Shown here in pieces: positions 1 through 10,235 of a stretch of 64,000 nucleotides of DNA (positions are counted from its first letter, which is position 1; each line of letters opens with the position of its first letter). The notes under the pieces were generated by a model. It did no database searches. It was not told where the DNA came from and saw only the letters and a program-made list of their open reading frames with translations. Location: NCBI GenBank assembly GCA_036873755.1, contig JAVTVY010033733.1:62001-126000 (forward strand), written 5' to 3'. The stretch is from Hanleya hanleyi. Lineage: Eukaryota > Mollusca > Polyplacophora > Lepidopleurida > Hanleyidae. A program made the translations under genes and the position numbers.

Positions 1-90
1 CCGAAATGAGGTGGAACAGAGGGAAAGCGTTATATATGGGCGCCCTATGCACAGAATGAATAAATATTTAGACAATGATCGAAATAATTT
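1..90 (+). other. 3' part of a duplicated exon-like segment (copy 1)
   Basis: This is the end of an open frame that matches the better preserved copy at 5217-5306 with few changes, including one Asp/Glu and one Arg/Gly exchange. It ends at AATAATTT followed by GTAAGT, a consensus splice donor at position 91; reading on gives an immediate stop, as expected at an exon-intron border. The 5' part lies outside the window. The function is unknown; see the entry at 5059. Confidence 0.4.
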
Positions 91-680
91 GTAAGTCCAG
101 GCCTACCTGGTGAAATTTCAACACTGAGACGTACGCCAATTTTGGAGTTTTCTCTTTCGTTTAGGTCAGTTTGAAAGCATGACGTTAGATATCATCTACC
201 AAAAATATTTAGATCATTTTTTTTTTTACTTCTGGCAAATCTGTGTTCAATAAATTATTTCCAGTAGGAATATGCCGTCCAGCTAGCGTAATTGATAGGA
301 AACAACAAATTGCGACTTTCTAGCTGCCCTGCTCCCGACTTTAGGCAGATACATTGGGGGGAGGGGGGCAATTTCTCTCACAACGGGTGTTGGTGACATT
401 ATCAGATAGCCCACCTGCACGCAAACAGTCTAGTAAATTCATGTCACGAGAGTGATATTTAGCACACGTAAACGGTCATATTTTATATTGTATTATATTG
501 CAACCACTCGCCTGATTTCAAATACCGTCTCCTAAATATTTTTATTGCGGCACAATACGGCATTTTGGAGTCAATTTACACTGCTATTTATTAGGCGGTA
601 GTATTCTCGAGTCGAATTGATTGAAATTGTAGTTTAAGGGCAGCTTCCCATACGGATTTCGCCGCCCATCAACTCAGTGT
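1..680 (+). repeat. Segmental duplicate, copy 1 (exon end plus intron-like DNA)
   Basis: Bases 1-680 are nearly identical to 5217-5900, with a constant offset of about 5216 and only scattered substitutions and one- or two-base gaps. The homology covers the exon end, the splice donor and about 590 bases of intron-like DNA. It stops abruptly after CTCAGT, where the second copy passes into a Penelope-like element and this one into unrelated AT-rich sequence. Bases 681-904 hold nothing I recognise. Confidence 0.8.
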
Positions 681-904
681 TTTATTCAACTTTCACGGTA
701 CATTTCTTCGTTAACTTAAGATCTATTGCATCACTAGATATTAAAATAAATAATTAAATAATAAATAACAATTAGAGAGAAGAGGGAAATATAAATACAA
801 GTTATTTCAAATAACGAGTCGAACTGTGAAGAAGCATTATATATACAGTTCCTTGAGTAAATGTCAACATTATGATAACAATAGTATTATACTAGGTGAT
901 AATC

Positions 905-2917
905 GTACCCCCACCCAGGCCACGACAGGCCTCAAAAAGCGCAGGCCAGATAGGGTTAAAACACTGGTAGAAATGTGCTAACATGAGAGCTGTGAAGCGA
1001 AGACCGCTGGAAATATAGGGGAATCAATGAATCAACAAAAAAAGGTCAGGTATTAAACGAATATCAACGTAGACGAGCGCGCAACAGGTGCTATCTAAGG
1101 CTCGCTTGACTGCTGCAAACAGTTTTAATTGCCGGTAGTGAACCAGATGGTTTGACATTCAATCTATCATAAAGATTTCGGATAAAATAAATAGTTGAGT
1201 GTGCAGAAGGCGAATATGGAATGATTAGTGGTAGATGTGAAGATCGTTTTTGGTACTTTTTGACGCTTATGCCCGTGGAAGAGTAGAATCTCATCGGTTT
1301 TAATTTTCCGAAATTTACTATCAGTGTAGCCTTTTTGACTTAGTGCTTGAATCAAATTAGAGCAAGCCGACTGATAATCGCATACATTATTACAAATGCG
1401 CAAAAATCGCAGGAACTGCGATATGTCAATGCCCGGGAAAGTATAATGCGGATGAAAGGAGCTTCAATGCACCAACTGTTGGCTGCCTGTGGGCTTGAAA
1501 TAAACCTCTGTGTCTAAAATTCCTATGGAATTAAATCGGCTGCTTTTATAAACCATAGCGTCAAGAAATGGAAGAGAATGTAACTGCAGGTTTCTCTGTA
1601 AGCGGATATTGGTGTTTTTTGAGTTCAAAATATCAACGAAAACATGAAATTGGTCAATACTACCGCCCCAAATTCCAAAATGTCGTCTATAAAGCGTTTT
1701 CAAAGAAGTGGTTTAATAGGACATCCTAAGAGAGCCTTATTTTCCCATCTGGCCATATATATGTAGGCATTACTGGGCACAAAACGCTTGCCCATAACCG
1801 TCCCTTTAATTTGAAGATAGCCGGAATGGTCGAATACAAAATCGTTGCGAGTAAGAGAAATATCAAGTAACTTCATAAAAAATGAATCGGAACGACGGGT
1901 AGATGGATTGTTTGCTAATGTATCAGCTATAATCTGGAGGCAATCTGCAGTGTCAGTATTGGGGTAAAACGATTCAACATCCAATGTAAAGAGAAAAATA
2001 TTGGAAGAGAACGAGTGGAATGATAACATGTCAAGGAAATGGGGTGCATCCCGGAGATAACTGGCATGTTGTTGAGAAATAGGGTTGAGACACAGGTCTA
2101 GGTACTCAGCTACCCTAGCTGATTCACTTTCAGAATCAGACACAGTGGGTCTCCCCATAGGCAGTCGAGGTTGGGGTCACGAGTAGATGTCTTTGTTTAT
2201 CTTTGGTAAAAATAAAATGCTCTAGGACGGTGTTGACTGGGATCAGTCATATATAAATATTCTGTTTTAGTCATATGGTTCCAGGGAGCATATCTGTCGA
2301 TTTCCGTGATCATATTTTGGTTTTCAGGCACAGGATTTCTGTATAGGAATATAATAATTCACATCATTTAGCTGCCTAATTGCTTCAAGTACATACAAGT
2401 TTTTGCCCATTAGCATCGTAGCCCCACCCTTATCGGCAGGTTTAATGACAACATTATCAAGCCGCGATGATGAAGTGAGAGCTATACGTTCGGCTTGAGA
2501 CAGGTTGTCATTGGCATGCAGGGATGGTTGTGTACGCACAAACTCATATATGGACCTTTCAAACAAAATAATTTCCGAGCAGAGCTGGTGGTCGGCTGGT
2601 CTCCAAGAGGGCTTCAAATGGAGTTTTTTAGTGCCATCATATTCCGCCTGTCTGTCCAAGAAAAAAATATTTGGATTCAATTTGTCGAAGAAAAGATTGG
2701 ACGTCACCGAAATTGAGGAGCATTTCTTCCGACTGATCTAAAGTAGCTGTTGGGACAAATGATAAGCTTTTTCTAATAACTAATTTCGGGTTGCGTAAGA
2801 GCCAGTTTGGACAAGTTGTACACAGTGCTAGCTGCTTTCAAAGAGTTGATATCGAGATTCCTATCTAGTTTTCGTGTTTCTCGTATTTGAGAAACCCAAG
2901 CCAGAAATAGCCGGTTA
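905..2917 (-). pseudogene. Penelope-like retroelement copy 1, decayed, no endonuclease domain
   Basis: Read on the minus strand from 2917 to 1064, this is a reverse transcriptase of the Penelope-like (PLE) family. Recognisable parts in order are LDRNLDINSLKAAS (about 2840-2880), VIKPADKGGAT (about 2430-2460), LFTLDVESFYPN (about 1970), YLQIKGTVMGKRF (about 1790) and an IDDI/FGIWGGS core (about 1650-1690) split by a frameshift. The frame ends at a TGA at 1064-1066, in the same place as the two other copies, before any GIY-YIG endonuclease. The 3' UTR runs to about 905 with an internal deletion relative to them. Several frameshifts and stops show it is dead. It abuts copy 2 head to head at about 2917. 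Confidence 0.75.
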
Positions 2918-4000
2918 GGAAACGCTATATAGACGGCATCTTTGGAATTTGGGGCGGTAGTATTGACGAATTTCATGTTTTCGTTGATCTTTTGAACTCA
3001 CAAAACCCCAATATCCGCATACAGAGTAACCTGCATTTACATTCTCTTCCACTTCTTGATGTTATGGTTTATAAATGCAGCCGATTCAATTCCATGAGAA
3101 TTGTAGATGCAAAGGTTTATTTCAAGCCCACAGACAGCTGGCTGCATCGGAGCTCCTTTTATCCGCATTATACTTTCCCGGGCATTGTCATTTGTAATAA
3201 TGTATGCGATTACCAGTCGGTTTGCTCTATTTTGATTCCGGCACTAAGAAAAAGGGGCTACACTGATCGTAAACTTCGGAAAATTAAAACCGATGAGATT
3301 TAATTCTTCGACGAGCCTAGGCGTCAAAAGGCACCAAAACGATCTTCACATCTGCCACTGATCGTTCCATATTCGCCTTCTGCACACTCAACTATTTATT
3401 TTACCCGAAATCTTTACGATAGGTTGAATATCAAACTATCTGGTTCACTACCGACAAGTAAAACTGCAAACAAGCGAACCTAAGAGAGCACCTGGTACGC
3501 GTTCGTCTACGTTGATATTCCTTTAATACATGGCCTTTATTTGTTGAGTCATTTATTCACCGGTTGCGACGCTTATTTTTCTATCATTCGCTCACTCTTT
3601 GGACACTGAGCTCATTTAAAGTCCCACACCTTCATTTGTTGATGGACAGTTAAATTATAACAATACATGTGCAGCGCAGAATTTTCAACCAATCAGAATT
3701 AAGTAGAGGGTGATGCCAACCATTTGTGACGTTTATCCGTGCTCCTATGATTTCCACCAATCATACTGAATAGAAGGCGCTGCAAACCACTTTCCACAAT
3801 TATCCGGGTGCTCGATTTCTATCCCTTATTGCCAGCGGTCTTAGCTTCACAGCACTCATTTTATAACATTTCTACCGGTGTTTTAAGCCACCCACTGGCT
3901 ATTTTATTTCCCTTTTTGTACGATTTTATTCTTGGGTTCATTTTAACAATTGCTTGATAATATCTGCCGGATGTTTTACTTTACACCGTGGTCACGGCTT
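2918..4000 (+). pseudogene. Penelope-like retroelement copy 2, 5'-truncated
   Basis: This copy starts abruptly inside the catalytic motif of the RT, reading RYIDGIFGIWGGSIDEFH at about 2920-2975. The usual second aspartate is Gly here. It then runs through the thumb and tail region (CNNVCDYQSVCSILIPALRK, near 3190-3250), with an early stop at about 3301. A later piece, decayed around 3480, ends at the family stop near 3513. The 3' UTR to about 4000 matches that of copy 3. Its 5' end is fused to the 5' part of copy 1 in the opposite orientation, a head-to-head inverted arrangement known from PLEs. Confidence 0.75.
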
Positions 4001-4099
4001 TATGCCGTCTATACCAGCCGTAATACGGAGATTCCGTCTTGTCTTTCACGTGTTCCGTGGCTCGGCTGAAATATCGCACAACACGACTGCATATATACA

Positions 4100-4974
4100 T
4101 TTTTTCATTCGCTCCTCCTGGTGAATTCTTTTAATAGACGATAGTGCTAGAGGACATTACTACGAGACTATGTCTTGTATGTTTACTGTATATATATCTA
4201 TACATAGTTGTATATTGGGTGTCGGGCTATAACATAATAGCATATAACATGTTTATTCCTACATTGATATGTTTTTAGCAATTTTACTTTTCTCCCAGAC
4301 AATCAGTGTTCTAACCTGGGGGCATTGTTTCACTTTTATTACTGGTCCGTTGGCTTTATTCTATTGTCTGTTAGACTTCCGAAACATGAAGGTCACTATA
4401 GTATCTCCAGCAAGGAAACAAAGTTTGGTCCAGACTTGCGTATTTTTCGCAACCATCTAACAGATATGCATTGGGTAATGGACGATCCAGATATTTTAGT
4501 ATGGTGTACTGAGCTTTGCAAACTTATACACCATAACAGTTTATTCCATCCCAATCAGAGCCCATCCTGGCTGTCGAACAAAATTAACCGCGCCTGGGAG
4601 TCTATCCATCCGACTACAGTCAATGTGAATGTCACTCAAGAACTTGACAACATAATCGACAAATGTGTGTCCTCCACAACACAATTAATCAATATTATAA
4701 TAATGTCATTGATGCTCTTCTGAAGAAGCTAAGCCAAGCACTGCCAGATAGAGCTTCGCCTTGGCTCATTGAGTCTACTAAACGCTCTCTCTCCCGTAGA
4801 CAAAAAAAAAGGATTAAAGGATTTTTATCAATATTGTTTTTTCTCTGGAATATGTGTCAGAAGAGTTAGTACTTAATTAAGATTTTTTTTTAAATTTTGT
4901 TCCTTGTCCCTGTGGGCGTATTTAAGCCTTTTTAATTAAAGACCTGTAGCACAGTTTCCGCCAGTTAACCCGTT
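4100..4974 (+). other. Unidentified decayed coding-like segment
   Basis: Two overlapping frames (about 4325-4723 and 4663-4869) read like one frameshifted protein: a first part with WVMDDPDILVWCTELCKLIH and a second with SLSRRQKKRIKGFLSI near its end. I do not recognise the family. Its place just upstream of PLE sequence and its basic end would fit a retroelement 5' frame, but that is only inference. After 4869 the DNA is AT-rich without signal until the E-box at 4988. Confidence 0.25.
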
Positions 4975-4987
4975 AATGAGCTTAGGC

Positions 4988-5054
4988 GTCACGTGACCTT
5001 GTGACATCAGACAGGCGACCGTCTCCTGCGAACAACTGTCTGAGCTATATATTA
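4988..5054 (+). promoter_or_regulatory. Candidate promoter: E-box and TATA-like element
   Basis: A full palindromic E-box, GTCACGTGAC, lies at 4988-4997 and a TATA-like TATATATTA at 5046-5054. They precede the exon-like segment that starts near 5059. The spacing would put initiation around 5075-5085. Both motifs are short and could occur by chance in AT-rich DNA, so this is a weak call. Confidence 0.25.
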
Positions 5055-5058
5055 AGCT

Positions 5059-5306
5059 GTGGATTTGCGTTTACTCCATCGCGTATATCGCTGTATAATT
5101 AATCGAAAACGATTCGAAACCATAGAGGAATATGCCAGTGATGATGATCTATATACAGAGGACATAAATGGACATCTTGACGTTCTGCCGTATCAGTTTG
5201 AACCCGTATCAAACGACCGAAATGAGGTGGAACAGAGGGACAGCGTTATATATAGGCGCCCTATGCACAGAATGAATAAATATTTAGACAATGATCGAAA
5301 TAATTT
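5059..5306 (+). CDS. Exon-like open segment with consensus donor (copy 2); host-gene fragment
   Basis: An open frame of about 83 residues, acidic in the middle, contains LPYQFEPVSND and ends with MHRMNKYLDNDRNN. It stops exactly at a GTAAGT donor (5307). No ATG opens the frame upstream (a TAA lies at 5053-5055), and the first in-frame ATG is near 5262, so the true start or acceptor is unresolved. A PYQFEP-type motif occurs near the N-terminus of many uncharacterised invertebrate proteins with a P2X7-like zinc-binding tail; that link is from memory and tentative. Duplication with little change in the coding part suggests a real exon or a recent duplication. Confidence 0.35.
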
Positions 5307-5900
5307 GTAAGTCCAGGCCTACCTGGTGAAATTTCAACACTGAGACGTACGCCAATTTTGGAGTTTTCTCTTTCGTTTAGGTCAGTTTGAAAGCACGACG
5401 TTAGATATCATCTACCAAAATTATTTAGTTCATTTTTTTTTTTTTACTTCTGGCAAATCTGTGTTCAATAAATTATTTCCAGTAGGAATATGCCGTCCAG
5501 CTAGCGTATAATTGATAGGAAACAACAAATTGCGACTTTCTAGCTGTCCTGCTCCCGACTTTAGGCAGATACATTGGGGGGAGGGGGGCAATTTCTCTCA
5601 CAACGGGTGTTGGTGACATTATCAGATAGCCCACCTGCACGCAAACAGTCTAGTGAATTCATGTCACGAGAGTGATATTTAGCTCACGTAAACGGTCATA
5701 TTCATATTGTATTATATTGTAACCACTCGCCTGATTTCAAATACCCTCTCCTAAATATTTTTATTGCGGCACAATACGGCATTTTGGAGTCAATTTACAC
5801 TGCTATTTATTAGGCGGTAGTATTCTCGAGTCGAATTGATTGAAATTGTAGTTTAAGGGCCGCTTCCCATACGGATTTCGCGGCCCATCAGCTCAGTATT
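5217..5900 (+). repeat. Segmental duplicate, copy 2
   Basis: This is the partner of 1-680. From 5307 to 5900 it is intron-like DNA without open frames, including a G-run near 5576-5590 that is present in both copies. The homology ends at CTCAGT, where PLE sequence begins. Confidence 0.8.
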
Positions 5901-6075
5901 TCATCCGCATTGTACTTTCCCAGGCTTTATCAAATCGCAGTTCCTGCGATTTTTGCGCCTTTGTAATAATGTATGCGATTACCAGTCGGCTTGCCCTATT
6001 TTGATTCCGGCACTAGGAAAAAGAGGCTACTCTGATAGTAAACTTCGGAAAATTAAAACCGATGTGATTCAACAC
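5901..6075 (+). repeat. Tandem tail fragment of the Penelope-like element (pLTR-like)
   Basis: This reads FHPHCTFPGFIKS and CNNVCDYQSACPILIPALGK, the region that in copy 3 lies after the RT core (about 7720-7880). At about 6075 it passes in frame into the N-terminal part of the element. So a piece of the element's own C-terminal region precedes the fuller copy in direct orientation. Such partial tandem copies, sometimes called pseudo-LTRs, are a known PLE feature. Confidence 0.65.
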
Positions 6076-8540
6076 TCCAACCTTGAGGATCAAATTAAAA
6101 AGTCCTTCCCTGAAGCTAAGCTCACTTTTAATCCCGTGGCCATGGCACATGGTTCTTCTCCTGAACTGTCTCTTATTGATAGACTAAACGCACTCTTCTT
6201 CGAAGATACTACATTTAGTTATTTTGACATCGACATCACTATTTTGTACAACACAGATGGCATCCATTGGATGCCCGATAGAGTGAACCATCTATATCTA
6301 GCTTGGGTTTCTAAGCTAGATCGGAATCTCGATATCAACTCTTTGGAAGCAGCTAGCACTGTGTACAACTTGTCCAAACTGATTTTCACGCAACCCGAAA
6401 TTAGTTTATTAGAAAAAGGCTTATCATTTGTCCCAACACCTATTTTGGATCAGTCGGAACATATGCCCCTTAATTTCAGTGACGTCGATTCTTTTCTTCG
6501 AACAATTGAACTCAAATGTTTTTTCTTGGACAGAGAGGCGTAGTATGACGGAACTAAAAAAAACTCCATTTCAAGTCCACTTGGAGATCAGCCGGCCACC
6601 AGCTCTGCTCCGAAATTTTTTCGTTTAAAAGGTCCATATACGAGATTGTGCGTACACAACCATCTCTGCATGCCAATGGCAACCTGTCTCAAGCCGAACG
6701 TATAGCTCCCGCCTCATTATCGCGGCTTGATAATGTCCTCATTAAACCCGCTGATAAGGGTGGGGCTACGGTGGTAATGGACAAAGACTTGTATGCACTT
6801 GAGGCTAAATGACGTGAATTATTATATTCATATACAGAAATCCATAGTGCCTGAAAACCAAAATATGATCAAGGAAATATTGACAGATATGCTTCTTGGG
6901 GACCATATTACTAAAAAAGAATATTTATATATGACTGATCCGAGTCAACACCGTCCTGAAGTATTTTATTTGTTGCCAAAGACATCCACTCGTGGCCCCA
7001 ACCTCGAATGCCGAAGGGGAGACCCATTGTGTCTGATTCTGGTAGTGAATCAGCTAGTGTAGCTGAGTACCTAGACCTGTGTCTCAACCCTATTTCTCAA
7101 CACCATGCCAGTTATCTCCGGGATACACCCCATTTCCTTGACATTTTATCATCCCACTCGTTCTCTTCCAATATTTTTCTCTTTACATTGGATGTCGAAT
7201 CGTTATACACAAATATTGACACTGGCGGTGGCCTCCAGATTATAGCTGATACATTAGCAAAAAATCCGTCTACCCGTCGGAACGAGTCATTGCTTATGAA
7301 GTTACTTGATATTTCTCTTAATCGCAATGATTTTGTATTCGACCATTCCGGCTATCTTCAAATTAAAGGGACGGCTATGGGCAAGCGTTTTTCACCCAGC
7401 TATGCTAACATATATATGGCCAGATGAGAAAATAAGGCTCTCTTAAAATGTCCTATTAAACCACTTCTTTGGAAAAGCTATATAGACGACATCTTTGGAA
7501 TTTGGGGCGGTAGTATTGACCAATTTCATGATTTCGTTGATGTTGTGAACTCACAAAACCCCAATATCCGCTAGCAGAGTAACCTGTAGTTACATTATCT
7601 TCCATTTCTTGATGTTATGGTTTTTAACGGCAGCCGATTCATTTCCATGGTAATTTTAGATACAAAGGTTTGTTTCAAGCCCACAGACAGTCACCAGTTG
7701 CTGCATCGGAGCTCCTTTCATCCGCATTATTCTTTCCCGGCATTGTCAAATCGCAGTTCCCGCGATTTTTGCGCATTTGTAATAATGTGTGCGATTACCA
7801 GTCGGCTTGCTCTATATTGATTCAGACACCAAGAAAAATAGGCTACTCTGATCGTAAACTTCGGAAAATTAAAACCGATGTGATTCAACTCTTCGACGAG
7901 CCTAGGCGTCAAAAAGCATCAAAACGATCTTCACATCTGCCGCTGATCATTCCATATTCGCCTTCTGCACGGTCGAAATCTTTAGATAGAATGAATATCA
8001 AACTACATGTATCTGGTTCACTACCGGCAATTAAAACTGTTTACGGTAGACAAGCGAACCTTAAAGAGCACCTTGTACGCGCTCGTCTACGTTGATATTT
8101 GTTCAATACATGGCCTTTACTTGTTGGGTCATTAATTCACCGGTTGCGACGCTTATTCTTCTAGCAGTCACTCACTCTTTGATCGCTGAGCTCATTTCAG
8201 ACACCACACCAATGGTTGATGGGCAGTTAAATTATAACAATACGCATGTGCTGCCCAGAATTTACAACCAATCATAATTAAATAGAGGGCGCTGCCAACC
8301 ATTTGTGTCCGGGCTCTTATAATTTCCACCAATCATATTGAATAGAGGGCACTGTAACCAATTTTCACAATTATCCGGGTACTTGACTTTTATCTCCTAT
8401 ATTAACAGCAGTCTTCGCTTCACAACACTCATTTTAGCACATTTCCATCGATTTTTTTAAGCCAACCACTGGCTATTTTATTTACTTTTCGACGATTTTA
8501 TTCCTAGGTTCATTTTAGCAACTGCTCGGGTTTACATTTG
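6076..8540 (+). pseudogene. Penelope-like retroelement copy 3, the most complete of the family
   Basis: In order it has an N-terminal region (LDRNLDINSLEAAS, about 6320-6360), VLIKPADKGGATVVM (about 6735-6780), GRPIVSDSGSESASVAEYLD (7014-7070), FTLDVESLYTNID (about 7180-7220), YLQIKGTAMGKRFSPSYANIYMAR (7350-7425), and an intact catalytic YIDDIFGIWGG (about 7480-7510). The tail ends with ARLR and a TGA at about 8093-8095, followed by ~440 bases of 3' UTR shared with copy 2. At least one stop (after MAR at 7427) and several frameshifts inactivate it. No GIY-YIG domain follows. By the motifs this is a PLE; the exact clade is not resolved. Confidence 0.8.
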
Positions 8541-9205
8541 TCACATTTATGACACTCTTTTGTGATATTCATCATGATACCCACGCAATAACAATACATG
8601 TAGATGTAATACTGCGAGTGCAACTATCTGTTTATTGTACATTGCAATATAATTGATGAATGATAATGATAATATACAAATTTTAATTCATTATTTCAAA
8701 GTTAGATGTTAAGCCCCGTAACACATTAACATGATCGAGTATAGTCTCAGTATTTCTTTGGGTAAATTCAATCCATCAATGTAGCCGAGCTCGGACAGGT
8801 GAGATAATTATCAAGGAGGTCATTACATTCATGGGATGTTGGTGTCTGGGATAATATAATATCTGTATTGAGAAGATATGTTTGGTCTGGGATAACCTCG
8901 GATACAAATCGAAAGATGCACCAAAAAACTGGAGCACCTGATATGGTGATGTGTGTGTAAATCTCTTGGCATGGTTAACTTCCCTCTGAATTGCAACTTT
9001 CTGGCGTCCATTTCAAGAGGAAGTCTTTCCCTTTATTATAACCCTTCTCATTATTTGCCGAACTTTTACCCTCGAAAATTGCACAAAAAGAGTTTTCAAG
9101 AGCATCAGTATGCAAATTTGACAGCAATTCATTGGAATGAGTGAACACCTCGTAGCACATATATGTGGACATGTATGGGCCATCCCTTCACCAACTAAGC
9201 AGTCA
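8541..9205. other. No recognisable feature
   Basis: This is AT-rich DNA with short open frames only. I see no splice-framed exon, repeat or element end here. Confidence 0.5.
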
Positions 9206-9208
9206 TTA

Positions 9209-10235
9209 GGCCTCTGTTAATTAATCTTTAGCTTCTCATGACCTTGGGAGGAAATTATGATGATGCTGAATGCTGTAATTATTAATTATTAATTATTTGG
9301 CTGCATTAAGACATTGCAATAAAAAAGAAGTTATGTACGTGGTAAACTTCGAGCACCAATGGAAAGTTTATGTCAACTTTGATATGTCAAAGACAACTAT
9401 TTCCCTAATTTCTGCAATTAGAAATGCAAAAAGCTTTGTTGTTGACTAAATCATGTGAAATTTAAATGGCACCTGTGACATTATATCATAGAATTTATAT
9501 CCAAGTAAACACCCTTTTTAAAGAAGGAAAATTTGAGGGGAGTTCACCAGTATCCCAACAAAATTTAGCTATATTTATCAATAGTCTCCCCTTGTAAAAT
9601 TGCTGCTTCCAATAAATTAGAATCAACCACCAGAGTCCCGTTGGAATTATCAGTTAACTGAAATGTCTGCATAGAAAAACGTCAGCTTGTGAACAGAAGT
9701 CCAAAGAAGCCAACAATATTATTTACCATCGAAACGAACTGAAAAAAAAACATTCCCAATTCCGTTTCGTAACAGGTCCAACTTTTGCATGCACCGGACT
9801 AACGCGCAGGACTTCACGCGCAACCGGAAGTAACTTGTCGCGGGAAATGTTGACAGAGAACGCCAACAATAGTGGCCAAAGATCGGCTTGAAATAAATTT
9901 TCAATGGATTATTTCGTGGATTGTCCATTCCTTCAGATAGATATAGTCTTCAAAAAGGTATTTACGAAAATTGATGGCATTTTATCGTTTTTGTTGGATG
10001 AAATCCTACTTGCGGCTGCCGCATGCGACAGGCAGATTTTTTTTGCAACCTGTCGCCGGAAAAATTCACTTGCTGGCGGCAGGTAGGCATGCGTTCTTTC
10101 GACCGCTGCCTTTTTCTGCACATTTTTTTTTTTTGCAGCAAAAAATGCCAAATAATTAAAACAATGCGTAATTATTGTTACGACAAAAAACATGCGGGCG
10201 GGTCATGAGAAGCTAAAGATTAATTAACAGAGGCC
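9209..10235. mobile_element. 1.03 kb TIR element with TTA target duplication (PIF/Harbinger-like, non-autonomous)
   Basis: The ends are perfect 35 bp inverted repeats: 9209-9243 begins GGCCTCTGTTAATTAATC, and 10201-10235 is its exact reverse complement. Each end is flanked by TTA (9206-9208 and 10236-10238). A 3 bp TWA duplication is typical of the PIF/Harbinger superfamily. No transposase frame is inside, so it would depend on a partner elsewhere. The interior includes a GC-richer patch at 9780-10110 with ETS- and E2F-like sites. Confidence 0.75.
9823..9847 (+). promoter_or_regulatory. ETS-like and E2F-like motifs inside the TIR element
   Basis: ACCGGAAGT (9823-9831) matches an ETS site and GCGGGAAA (9840-9847) an E2F-type site. 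They lie about 60-80 bases before an ATG at 9904 whose short frame meets a possible donor near 9957. The pair looks like a small housekeeping-type promoter, but it sits within a transposable element and may be chance. Confidence 0.2.

Noticed and set aside
905..4100. Telomeric repeats next to the endonuclease-lacking PLEs
   Set aside because: Only isolated single hexamer-like matches (for example near 950), no array.
3700..4100. Hammerhead ribozyme in the PLE 3' region
   Set aside because: I looked for CTGATGA with a paired GAAA core and did not find a convincing arrangement by eye.
7008..7427. Treating the 139-residue RT frame of PLE copy 3 as a separate gene
   Set aside because: It is the middle of one frameshifted element; flanking motifs continue on both sides.
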